Of a DNA stretch of 5,592 nt, positions 1-4,560 are shown piece after piece. This DNA is from Candidatus Iainarchaeum sp. (lineage in GTDB: Archaea; Iainarchaeota; Iainarchaeia; Iainarchaeales; DTGL01): contig JAFCFP010000058.1 in NCBI GenBank assembly GCA_017608575.1, positions 1 through 5,592 of the forward strand, given 5' to 3'. The notes below the pieces were generated by a model that had not been told where the DNA came from, did no database searches, and worked only from the letters and a program-made list of their open reading frames with translations. Both the position numbers and the translations under genes were made by a program. Positions within the stretch are counted from its first letter, which is position 1, and every line of letters starts with the position of its first letter.

Positions 1-1
1 T

Positions 2-1222
2 GATTATGGTTCTTTTTCACAGACAAATTTTTATCTGCCGTCAAGAAAGGTAAAAATCGGAGAAAAATGGAAATTTGAAAACATTACATACGAATTGAAA
101 GAAAAAACAACTCTTTCCACTCCAGCTGGCACATTTAATGTGGTGAAAATTGAATACTATGGTTCAAAGGATTCAACGGATTTGTTTGGAACCACTTATT
201 TTGATTACGAGAATGGTAGAATTGTTAAAACAACCCTTCTTGGTTTATCCAAGGGAAAAGGAAAAAAGGTTGAAACAAAACTCATTGGAATCATTAAAAA
301 TTTCAAAGAATCCGACATTGACAAAACCTGCCTTCTTGCAGAAAAAAGACTTACTCCAATGCAACAATTAAAGGAAGCGATTATTTTAAGTGGAAGCAAA
401 AACTTTGATGCTTCGCTGTCAGTTGCATTAAAGTTACGTGATGAACTTGAATCAAGGGACTTAAACCGTGAGGAAAAAATCATTCTTGCAGGTGCCTACC
501 TTGTAATGGGTGATGACTACAATGGACTTGGAGAAAAAGCCAGTGCAGCGGAAAACTATTTTATTGCTGGAAAAAAATTCAAGGAAAACATGTTTTTAAC
601 AGATGAATTCAAAACCGCTTTAAATGCCTTTAAATCAGTGATTGCCCTTGGAGATAACAATTATTATTCAAAAGCTCAAACTGCATTACAGGAAATGGAA
701 GACGCAAACAAGGGGGAAATTTGGGGCAGAGTAATAAGAAAAGACAACGGTGATTCCAGTTCAAATTACTCACATCTCTTTAATGGTTTCAGGGCAATGG
801 GTGACCGTGCAACATACAAAGGCAAAACTCACAGCATTGTTTTGAATTCATCCTTTGGAACAAAACTTGCATTGATTTATTACCGCAACGAATACAAGCC
901 AAAAATGGTTCCCATTGATTTTGACGAGAACGCATTGCATGAATGGTGGGATGCAGTGCTTGAAAGAATGGATGATGCAAACAAGGGAATAATTGCAGGA
1001 GTCTGCTTTAAGGCTTCAGATGACCCAGAGCATTATGGAATAACCTCTTTTGAGGACACAACAGTGAATATAAGAAAAGGCACTCTTGCATGGCAAGCGG
1101 AATGCACAAACGGTTTTTACAGCATTGAATTGGAGCCAGGTACTTATTCAATTGAAGAAACAGGCGCAATTGTTAAAGTAACCCCTTCAAAAACATTCAT
1201 TGAAAACATTCGCGTTGAATGA
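2..1222 (+). CDS. Large multidomain, probably extracytoplasmic protein (3' part only)
   Basis: The frame is open from the left edge, so the N-terminus lies outside the window. The TTG at 95 is an internal Leu codon, because the frame is already open and protein-like before it. 406 residues are visible. Residues about 10-95 are beta-rich and resemble the fold-type 'KIGEKW...TPAGTFNVVKIEY', as in secreted DUF3108-like domains; this is a resemblance only. Residues about 115-235 are helical, with alternating amphipathic helices reminiscent of TPR-type repeats. Two beta modules follow, beginning at about residues 238 (GEIWGRV) and 329 (GIIAGVC). The last ends in FYSIELEPGTYSIEE, a pattern typical of carboxypeptidase-regulatory-like or prealbumin-like domains, which are usual on exported proteins. 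No catalytic motif is visible. The stop is at 1220-1222, followed by a stem-loop. The function is unknown; a cell-surface or binding role is inferred. Confidence 0.8.
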   Translation, partial: DYGSFSQTNFYLPSRKVKIGEKWKFENITYELKEKTTLSTPAGTFNVVKIEYYGSKDSTDLFGTTYFDYENGRIVKTTLLGLSKGKGKKVETKLIGIIKNFKESDIDKTCLLAEKRLTPMQQLKEAIILSGSKNFDASLSVALKLRDELESRDLNREEKIILAGAYLVMGDDYNGLGEKASAAENYFIAGKKFKENMFLTDEFKTALNAFKSVIALGDNNYYSKAQTALQEMEDANKGEIWGRVIRKDNGDSSSNYSHLFNGFRAMGDRATYKGKTHSIVLNSSFGTKLALIYYRNEYKPKMVPIDFDENALHEWWDAVLERMDDANKGIIAGVCFKASDDPEHYGITSFEDTTVNIRKGTLAWQAECTNGFYSIELEPGTYSIEETGAIVKVTPSKTFIENIRVE

Positions 1223-1223
1223 A

Positions 1224-1252
1224 AGTGCCAGCACTAAATTCAATGCTGCACT
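1224..1252 (+). terminator. Stem-loop just after the first gene
   Basis: AGTGC (1224-1228) pairs with GCACT (1248-1252). After a single bulged C, AGCA (1230-1233) pairs with TGCT (1244-1247), leaving a 10-nt loop. It begins 2 nt after the stop codon. It could mark the mRNA 3' end or protect it. No T-run follows directly; the nearest is at about 1287-1293. The structure is clear on paper, but its role is a guess. Confidence 0.4.
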
Positions 1253-1261
1253 AAAAGCAAT

Positions 1262-1272
1262 ACAAATAAAAA
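1262..1272 (+). promoter_or_regulatory. Possible TATA box of tRNA-Trp
   Basis: The AT-rich stretch ACAAATAAAAA lies about 30-40 nt before the mature tRNA 5' end at 1303. An archaeal TATA element here would start transcription near 1290-1295, giving a short leader for RNase P to remove. It is a weak match to the TTTAWATA-type consensus, and the T-rich stretch at 1287-1294 is an alternative. Confidence 0.3.
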
Positions 1273-1344
1273 CCATAAGCGGTATTCTTTTTTAATGCAA
1301 TAGGGGTCATGGGGTAGTCAGGCAGCCCAGTAGGCTCCAGACAG

Positions 1345-1370
1345 CCTTTTCTCTTTTTAAGAGAAAAAGG
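1345..1370 (+). repeat. Intron hairpin near the 5' splice site
   Basis: CCTTTT-CTCTT (1345-1355) pairs with AAGAG-A-AAAAGG (1359-1370) through 11 base pairs with one bulged A (1364) and a 3-nt T loop. It starts where the BHB inner helix ends, sharing C1345, so it probably stacks next to the splicing motif. Its CTCTT/AAGAG core resembles the GAGA-type hairpins further into the intron. Confidence 0.6.
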
Positions 1371-1375
1371 TACAT

Positions 1376-1461
1376 TGCCAAAAAGAGAAACGTTCTCAGA
1401 AAGAGAGCAATCTCAAGAAGAGAACCGTTCTCAAAAAAGAGAAATTGTTTTTCTTTTGGCA
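1376..1461 (+). repeat. Rod-like inverted repeat enclosing tandem GAGA hairpin units
   Basis: The arms 1376-1391 and 1447-1461 pair over about 15 bp, with one bulged A (1384) and one G·U pair. The stem can continue through TTCTC (1393-1397) with GAGAA (1439-1443). Inside lie units starting with GAGA at 1385, 1403, 1420 and 1439, a period of 17-19 nt. The first three can each form their own hairpin: GAGAA-ACG-TTCTC, GAGA-GCAA-TCTC (a GNRA tetraloop) and GAGAA-CCG-TTCTC. The rod and the local hairpins are partly mutually exclusive. This looks like expansion by duplication inside the intron. Confidence 0.65.
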
Positions 1462-1469
1462 TGCGTTCA

Positions 1470-1501
1470 TCTGGAGCGCCGAGCTCTATGAGCAATGACG
1501 A
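1470..1501 (+). ncRNA. Putative intron-encoded box C/D-type guide with D'/C' kink-turn (C34 of tRNA-Trp)
   Basis: TCTGGAGC (1470-1477) is the exact reverse complement of 1334-1341, the anticodon loop through the first intron base. A D-like box CCGA (1479-1482) follows. G1474 pairs with C34 (C1337), and the box begins exactly five nt after it, satisfying the N+5 rule of box C/D guides. GCTC-TAT-GAGC (1483-1493) is then a 4-bp C-helix. It is followed by a 3-nt bulge AAT and the C'-like box ATGACGA (1495-1501). Tandem G·A pairs (1497·1482 and 1498·1481), a C·C in place of the usual U·U, and G1500-C1479 complete a kink-turn for L7Ae. Both boxes differ from consensus by one base. No convincing terminal C and D boxes were found, so whether it is a full guide is open. 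The tRNA-Trp intron of Haloferax is a known guide for C34. Confidence 0.6.
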
Positions 1502-1505
1502 AACA

Positions 1506-1513
1506 GCGGGTGA
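1506..1513 (+). other. Second antisense element against the 3' splice junction
   Basis: GCGGGTGA pairs with TCACCTGC (1533-1540) over eight positions, seven Watson-Crick and one G·U. It spans the 3' splice site and the 3' side of the anticodon stem. In a box C/D guide this is where the second guide would sit, right after C', aimed at position 39 (here C1536 opposite G1510). The expected D box at 1515 reads AGCC, not CTGA, so methylation guidance is doubtful. The same bases can also form the hairpin GGGT-GAAA-GCCC (1508-1519). Confidence 0.4.
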
Positions 1514-1571
1514 AAGCCCTTATAGCTGGAAGTCACCTGCAGGCCCGGGTTCAAATCCCGGTGACCCCAAA

Positions 1572-1583
1572 TTTTTATTTTTT
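1572..1583 (+). terminator. T-rich terminator after tRNA-Trp
   Basis: TTTTTATTTTTT begins 3 nt after the discriminator base. Archaeal RNA polymerase stops at such T-runs without needing a hairpin. The following small gene starts only 27 nt after the tRNA, so some readthrough into it is possible. Confidence 0.5.
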
Positions 1584-1586
1584 GTA

Positions 1587-1593
1587 GGGGGAT
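1587..1593 (+). promoter_or_regulatory. Ribosome binding site of the 57-residue gene
   Basis: GGGGGAT lies 3 nt before the ATG at 1597 and matches the archaeal GGTGAT Shine-Dalgarno core with one change. It supports the start chosen for a gene that is otherwise short enough to be doubted. Confidence 0.5.
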
Positions 1594-1596
1594 TCA

Positions 1597-1770
1597 ATGA
1601 ACGATTCAACCAAGTACTGCAAGATTGAAATAAGAATTAAGGCCGAGGGACACAAAGGAAAAGTATTGGGCTTGAAAAGAGACATAGAGGACAGTGTGAG
1701 CCAGTTTAAGGGTCTCACTTCTAACCTGAAAATCCAAATGGATGTTGACAAAATAAGCGGTTTTGAATAG
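1597..1770 (+). CDS. Small 57-residue protein, unrecognised
   Basis: The ATG at 1597 is preceded by a purine-rich Shine-Dalgarno-like element, and the frame runs 57 codons to TAG at 1768-1770. The protein starts MNDSTKYCKIEI and is charged. It reads as strand (CKIEIRIKAE, residues 8-17), helix (LKRDIEDSVSQF, 26-37) and strand (NLKIQMDVDK, 43-52), a compact beta-alpha-beta pattern. It has no signal peptide, transmembrane segment or clear metal site; there is a single Cys at 8. It lies 27 nt after tRNA-Trp and is followed at once by a strong terminator-like hairpin, as expected for a short monocistronic gene. I do not recognise the family. The good start context, terminator and plausible fold make a real gene likely. 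Confidence 0.7.
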   Translation: MNDSTKYCKIEIRIKAEGHKGKVLGLKRDIEDSVSQFKGLTSNLKIQMDVDKISGFE

Positions 1771-1771
1771 T

Positions 1772-1800
1772 TTTTCCCTTGCTTTTTTTTTAAAGGGAAA
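1772..1800 (+). terminator. Hairpin with T-rich loop after the small gene
   Basis: TTTCCCTT (1773-1780) pairs with AAGGGAAA (1793-1800), with a 12-nt loop that is nearly all T (run at 1783-1791). It starts 2-3 nt after the TAG. The long T-run alone would be enough to stop archaeal polymerase. Confidence 0.6.
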
Positions 1801-1803
1801 GAA

Positions 1804-1810
1804 TTAAATA
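1804..1810 (+). promoter_or_regulatory. TATA box of the lipoprotein gene
   Basis: TTAAATA sits within AATTAAATACTCTGAT. A nearly identical 16-nt sequence with one change (AATTAAATACTTTGAT) precedes the operon at 2865. Transcription would start near 1833, giving a leader of about 10 nt that contains GGTG (1832-1835) as a short Shine-Dalgarno, 7 nt before the GTG start. Confidence 0.6.
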
Positions 1811-1842
1811 CTCTGATTTAATTATTTTATCGGTGCTTTTAA

Positions 1843-2763
1843 GTGAAAAAACAGCGATTGTTTTTTGGCATAATTTTATTGGTTGCTTTAATGGTTTTTT
1901 TAAGTGGTTGCTTTCAAGGCAACAACAATGGCAATAACAATTCGCCCACACCAATTCCAACAATGGGAAAGCTTTGCTCTAAAAACGGTTATAAAACCGA
2001 AAAAAACAATGATGGTTTTGTTACACTTAATGATAAAAGCATGGACAAGCTTGCTGAAAACAATTATGATTTAAGGGAAATAAGTGGTCTTTCCTGTATT
2101 GAATTGCTTGACTTGGCTGACACGCCAGTGGCAGACATTGAGCCATTAAAGGAATTGAAAAAATTAAAGATTCTTGATTTGAGTTTTACTGCAATCAATG
2201 ACATTTCTGATTTGAAAAAAAGCACCACCATTGAACGCTTGGGTTTGGCTTACACTGATGTTTCAAATATTTCAAGCATTAAATCCCTTGAAAACCTTCG
2301 TTTTTTGAACCTGCGTGAATCGCCTGTTTCAAGTGTTTCCCGCCTAAAAGACCTTCCAAGGCTTGAATATGTTGACTTGCGTGGCACTAATGTTTCAATT
2401 TTGGACTGCAAAACCCTTCAACAGGAATTGCCCAATGCAAAAGTTCTTTGCCCTGACCCTGAAACAGAGGGGGTTAAAAACTGTGGCTATGATAGGAAAT
2501 GCTTTGCCACCGAATTCAAAAAATGCCGAAAAGCAAAGCTTACTGAAAGAACCAAGGGGCTTGTTTTCCATTATGAAATAATTGGTTCAAGCGATGAAGG
2601 CGAAGACCTCTGTGTTTTGGAAATGAAGTACTTGTCCCATCCAAGCGATTTATGGCTTGGAAAAAAAATGCAATGCGTTTACAATTCACAGCAAGAATTT
2701 GAAACAGCCATAAAAGATTACAGCACTTGCACTGGACCACTTGTAAAGCTTTTAACCTCTTAA
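1843..2763 (+). CDS. Membrane-anchored lipoprotein with leucine-rich repeats and a Cys-rich C-terminal domain
   Basis: The GTG start is supported by GGTG 7 nt upstream, and the signal peptide begins directly at it: MKKQR, a hydrophobic stretch (residues 6-20), then the lipobox LSGC with Cys23 as the predicted lipidated residue. An Asn/Gly/Pro-rich linker follows (24-41). Five leucine-rich repeats of about 22 residues run from about 83 to 198, each with an LxxLDL-like core and a short second half like internalin repeats (DISDLKKS, NISSIKSL, SVSRLKDL). These usually form a binding surface. The C-terminal domain (about 212-300) has six cysteines at 214, 220, 228, 257, 278 and 296, probably three disulfides outside the membrane, and contains YEIIG. 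Similar Cys-rich tails occur on DPANN lipoproteins, from general recall. The gene has its own promoter and no operon partner. The ligand is unknown. Archaeal lipobox use is accepted, but processing here is a prediction. Confidence 0.85.
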   Translation: MKKQRLFFGIILLVALMVFLSGCFQGNNNGNNNSPTPIPTMGKLCSKNGYKTEKNNDGFVTLNDKSMDKLAENNYDLREISGLSCIELLDLADTPVADIEPLKELKKLKILDLSFTAINDISDLKKSTTIERLGLAYTDVSNISSIKSLENLRFLNLRESPVSSVSRLKDLPRLEYVDLRGTNVSILDCKTLQQELPNAKVLCPDPETEGVKNCGYDRKCFATEFKKCRKAKLTERTKGLVFHYEIIGSSDEGEDLCVLEMKYLSHPSDLWLGKKMQCVYNSQQEFETAIKDYSTCTGPLVKLLTS

Positions 2764-2835
2764 TTTCTTTTTCCGCTTATTCAATGCCTGTTGTTTCATT
2801 GTCTTTTTCATGATTTCAAAATTTATTGCAAATAA
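2764..2835. other. Intergenic spacer with T-rich stretches
   Basis: This lies between the lipoprotein stop and the next TATA box. TTTCTTTTT (2763-2771) and TCTTTTTC (2801-2808) are candidate archaeal T-run terminators. I see no gene, RNA fold or repeat here. Confidence 0.4.
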
Positions 2836-2842
2836 TTAAATA
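2836..2842 (+). promoter_or_regulatory. TATA box of the HTH-PIN-GNAT operon, predicted leaderless
   Basis: TTAAATA lies in AATTAAATACTTTGAT (2835-2850), the near copy of the lipoprotein promoter. Its centre is about 26-27 nt before the ATG at 2865, the standard archaeal TATA-to-start distance. The transcript should therefore begin at or next to the A of that ATG. No Shine-Dalgarno is seen before it, which fits leaderless translation. Confidence 0.6.
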
Positions 2843-2864
2843 CTTTGATGTCTTTTTTTATACC

Positions 2865-3428
2865 ATGCAGGACAATGCATTGCTTAAAGCAATTGATTCC
2901 CTTAAGGAAAGTTTTGCTAAAGAAAACGCTCTTGATTTAAGGCTTCTTTCAAATGAATTAATAAAAAAAGCCGCTTTGGAAAACAGCCACGAACTTGCAT
3001 CCATTGCTCTTGTTGCTTATTCATTGCATAAAGTAATGAACAAAGAACACCACATTCGCTCGCCTAAATGGAAAACCCGCAAAAAAGCAATTCTTTCATG
3101 TATTGAAAAAGCACACAATGCATTGAAAAAAAATGACAGCAAGGCATTCCATAAAAGCATTAATTCCATTGCTTTTGAATTGCAAAGAATGGATCGTTTC
3201 TTTGGGCGATATGTTCAAAGCATTTTTGACAAAGCCAGAGTAAAATGTGCAGCGGATGCTTATTTTTTTGGGCTTTCCTTGAGTCAGGCTGCAGATTTAA
3301 CCCATACTGATAGGAAAGCCGTGCAGGAATACATTGGTTTCACTCGCTCGCAGGACAAAAATGAAATAATTGAAGGCATTGGCAAAAGGCTTAATGCTTT
3401 CAAGAAAGCAATAGGTGAAGTGAAATGA
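2865..3428 (+). CDS. All-helical protein with C-terminal HTH-like segment, first gene of the PIN operon
   Basis: It has 187 residues from the ATG at 2865. An upstream in-frame TTG at 2826 is rejected because it lies before the TATA box and would add a segment read through the promoter. The protein is almost entirely helical, with Lys-rich amphipathic helices over residues 1-125. Residues about 133-157 (FFGLSLSQAADLT...RKAVQEYIG) have the spacing of a helix-turn-helix, in the style of 'GLSxxxxAxLTxxxRxxVQEYI'. It overlaps the next gene, a PIN-domain protein, by ATGA (3425-3428), which implies coupled translation and a shared role. By position it could be a DNA-binding antitoxin-like regulator or a partner subunit for the PIN protein. 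That is inference from context; I do not recognise the family by name. Confidence 0.8.
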   Translation: MQDNALLKAIDSLKESFAKENALDLRLLSNELIKKAALENSHELASIALVAYSLHKVMNKEHHIRSPKWKTRKKAILSCIEKAHNALKKNDSKAFHKSINSIAFELQRMDRFFGRYVQSIFDKARVKCAADAYFFGLSLSQAADLTHTDRKAVQEYIGFTRSQDKNEIIEGIGKRLNAFKKAIGEVK

Positions 3429-4102
3429 ATTACTTGGTTTTGGATGCAAGCACTCTTATTTCACTTGCTGAATCCTGTCTTTTTTACATTTTGCGGGATT
3501 TGAAGGAAAAAAAAGGCATTCAACCGGTTATTGCTAAAGCGGTTAAAGATGAAAGCGTTTCAAAACCAATTGGAATAAAGCGCTTTGAATTGAGCGCTGT
3601 TCGAGTCAGGCACGCAATAGAGAATGGAATAATTGAAGTGGCAAACCTTTCCAGTGAATTCAAGGCTTTTTGTTCCGAGATTGAAAAAAAAGCAAACAGC
3701 ATTTTTTACTCAAAGCATGGCAATATTACGCTGTTGCATGCAGGCGAACTTGAAAGCATTGCATTGTTAAAACAATTGAATGCAAGTGTTTTTGCAGTTG
3801 ATGAAAGGAACACAATAATGCTTTTTGAAAACCCTTTGCGTTTGCGTTGGCTGATTGAAAAAAGACACCATTCAAAAATTTTTTACAACAAGGATGTTTT
3901 GAGGGATTTCAGGCAATTGCTTCCAAAGGCAACACTTGTAAGGTCAAGCGAGCTTGTAGCATTTGCTTTTGATAACGGTTTTGTTGAAGAAGAACTTGGC
4001 ACTGGAAAAAAAGCACTTGAGGGCGCGCTTTATTCGCTTAAATTCATGGGCTGCGCTATTTCAATGAAAGAAATAAGCAATTATGTGAAAGATCATAAAT
4101 GA
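3425..4102 (+). CDS. PIN-domain (VapC-like) ribonuclease-type protein with C-terminal extension
   Basis: The 225-residue protein opens with the PIN strand and first acid, YLVLDASTLISLAES (Asp7). Glu43 in AVKDESV, Glu108 in HAGELESIALL and Asp126 in FAVDERN fill the expected order of the four-acid PIN metal site, which in the family binds Mg or Mn and cuts RNA. Canonical VapC toxins are about 130-140 residues, so this has extra sequence. There is an insert at about 50-100, and a tail from about 150 with ALEGALYSLKFMGCAIS followed by a helix, which may be a second small domain. The start ATG overlaps the upstream stop by 4 nt, and its own stop overlaps the GNAT start in the same way. It could be a toxin, an RNA-processing nuclease, or a conserved PIN protein outside toxin-antitoxin systems. 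The fold is quite sure; the substrate is unknown. Confidence 0.8.
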   Translation: MNYLVLDASTLISLAESCLFYILRDLKEKKGIQPVIAKAVKDESVSKPIGIKRFELSAVRVRHAIENGIIEVANLSSEFKAFCSEIEKKANSIFYSKHGNITLLHAGELESIALLKQLNASVFAVDERNTIMLFENPLRLRWLIEKRHHSKIFYNKDVLRDFRQLLPKATLVRSSELVAFAFDNGFVEEELGTGKKALEGALYSLKFMGCAISMKEISNYVKDHK

Positions 4103-4560
4103 AATTTGAAAAAGCCCAAAGAAAAGACCTTCCACTGCTTGTTCAAATGGTTAAAGAAGAGCTTCCTGACACTGCACTAAATTTGGGCTTTCTTTCCAAG
4201 CGTTTGAATGAAAAAAATGTTTTTTTAATGAAACTCTCTGATGGCTTGCATCCAAGCGGTTTCATTGACTTGGAACTTGTTTCAGAAAAAGAAGCATTAA
4301 TTGTTTTGTTTTTTATTAAAAAAAGCGCTCGCGGAAAAAAACTAGGAAAAAGACTGCTTGAAGAATCCATTGAGTTTCTTTCAGGGAAGGGAATTGAACT
4401 TGTTTCTGTTTTGGTGGAAAGCGAAAACACCAAAGCAAAAAGGCTTTATTACAATGCAGGGTTTCGTTTTTTTGGATTGCTTGCGGATGTCTTAAACCAG
4501 AAAACAATTGAATTGCTTGAATTGGAGTTAGGGATTGCTTCTCTTTCCTATGTTTCATGA
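4099..4560 (+). CDS. GNAT-family N-acetyltransferase
   Basis: At 153 residues it has the usual single-domain GNAT length. The N-terminal strand and helix (MKFEKAQRKDLPLLVQMVKEEL) are typical. Motif A is present as strand LIVLFFIKK followed by ARGKKLGKRLLEES (77-90), giving the R-x-x-G-x-G/A-type pyrophosphate loop of acetyl-CoA binding (Arg78, Gly79, Gly83). Motif B is VLVESENTKAKRLYYNAGF (104-122), with Tyr117 or Tyr118 the usual candidate general acid. The substrate cannot be read: protein N-terminus, lysine, a small amine or charged tRNA are all possible. It is the last gene of the operon, starting at an ATGA overlap with the PIN gene, so translation is probably coupled. Its last codons TCA TGA coincide with the end of the convergent gene. 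Confidence 0.85.
   Translation: MKFEKAQRKDLPLLVQMVKEELPDTALNLGFLSKRLNEKNVFLMKLSDGLHPSGFIDLELVSEKEALIVLFFIKKSARGKKLGKRLLEESIEFLSGKGIELVSVLVESENTKAKRLYYNAGFRFFGLLADVLNQKTIELLELELGIASLSYVS

Larger units (their letters stand above)
1341..1534 (+). other. Archaeal intron of tRNA-Trp (BHB-spliced)
   Basis: The splice sites fit a bulge-helix-bulge motif read by the archaeal tRNA endonuclease. The outer helix is the anticodon stem. The 3' bulge is TCA (1533-1535), cut after C1534. The central 4-bp helix is CTCC (1335-1338) with GAAG (1529-1532), carrying one C·A mismatch at C34·A1530. The 5' bulge is AGA (1339-1341), cut after G1340. The inner helix is CAGC (1342-1345) with GCTG (1525-1528). At 194 nt the intron is long for an archaeal tRNA. 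Its 5' two-thirds is a hairpin plus a rod of repeats, and its 3' third carries a guide-RNA-like element. Confidence 0.85.
1303..1569 (+). tRNA. tRNA-Trp (anticodon CCA) with a 194-nt intron
   Basis: All arms can be drawn. The acceptor is GGGGTCA (1303-1309) with TGACCCC (1562-1568), and the discriminator is A1569. The D stem is GGGT/GCCC (1312-1315/1325-1328), with GG at 1321-1322. The anticodon stem is GTAGG (1330-1334) with CCTGC (1536-1540). The loop is C32 U33 C34 C35 A36 G37 (1335-1340) plus A38 (1535), so the anticodon is CCA for Trp. The variable loop is 4 nt. The T arm is CCGGG/TTCAAAT/CCCGG (1545-1561). The 3' CCA is not encoded. Exons 1303-1340 and 1535-1569 join to a 73-nt tRNA. 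The intron sits between positions 37 and 38, the canonical archaeal site and the usual site in archaeal tRNA-Trp. Confidence 0.95.

Noticed and set aside
95..97. TTG as the start of the first gene
   Set aside because: The frame is open to the window edge with protein-like sequence (YLPSRKVKIGEKWKFE), and no Shine-Dalgarno precedes 95.
1384..1443. CRISPR-like or mobile-element repeat array
   Set aside because: The units are only 17-19 nt, contiguous without unique spacers, and lie inside the tRNA intron. They form nested hairpins rather than a repeat-spacer array.
1460..1467. Terminal box C for the intron guide (ATGCGTT)
   Set aside because: The spacing to CCGA is acceptable, but the sequence lacks the GA needed for the kink-turn, and no matching D box exists near the 3' end of the intron.
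1307..1495. Minus-strand frame of 62 codons across the tRNA
   Set aside because: It overlaps the tRNA and its structured intron, and no start signal supports it.
2826..2864. TTG start extending the HTH-like gene by 13 residues
   Set aside because: The extension is read through the TATA box and the expected transcription start. The ATG at 2865 fits the promoter.
4143..4558. Minus-strand frames opposite the GNAT gene
   Set aside because: They are shadows of the coding strand. The plus-strand product shows clear GNAT motifs.
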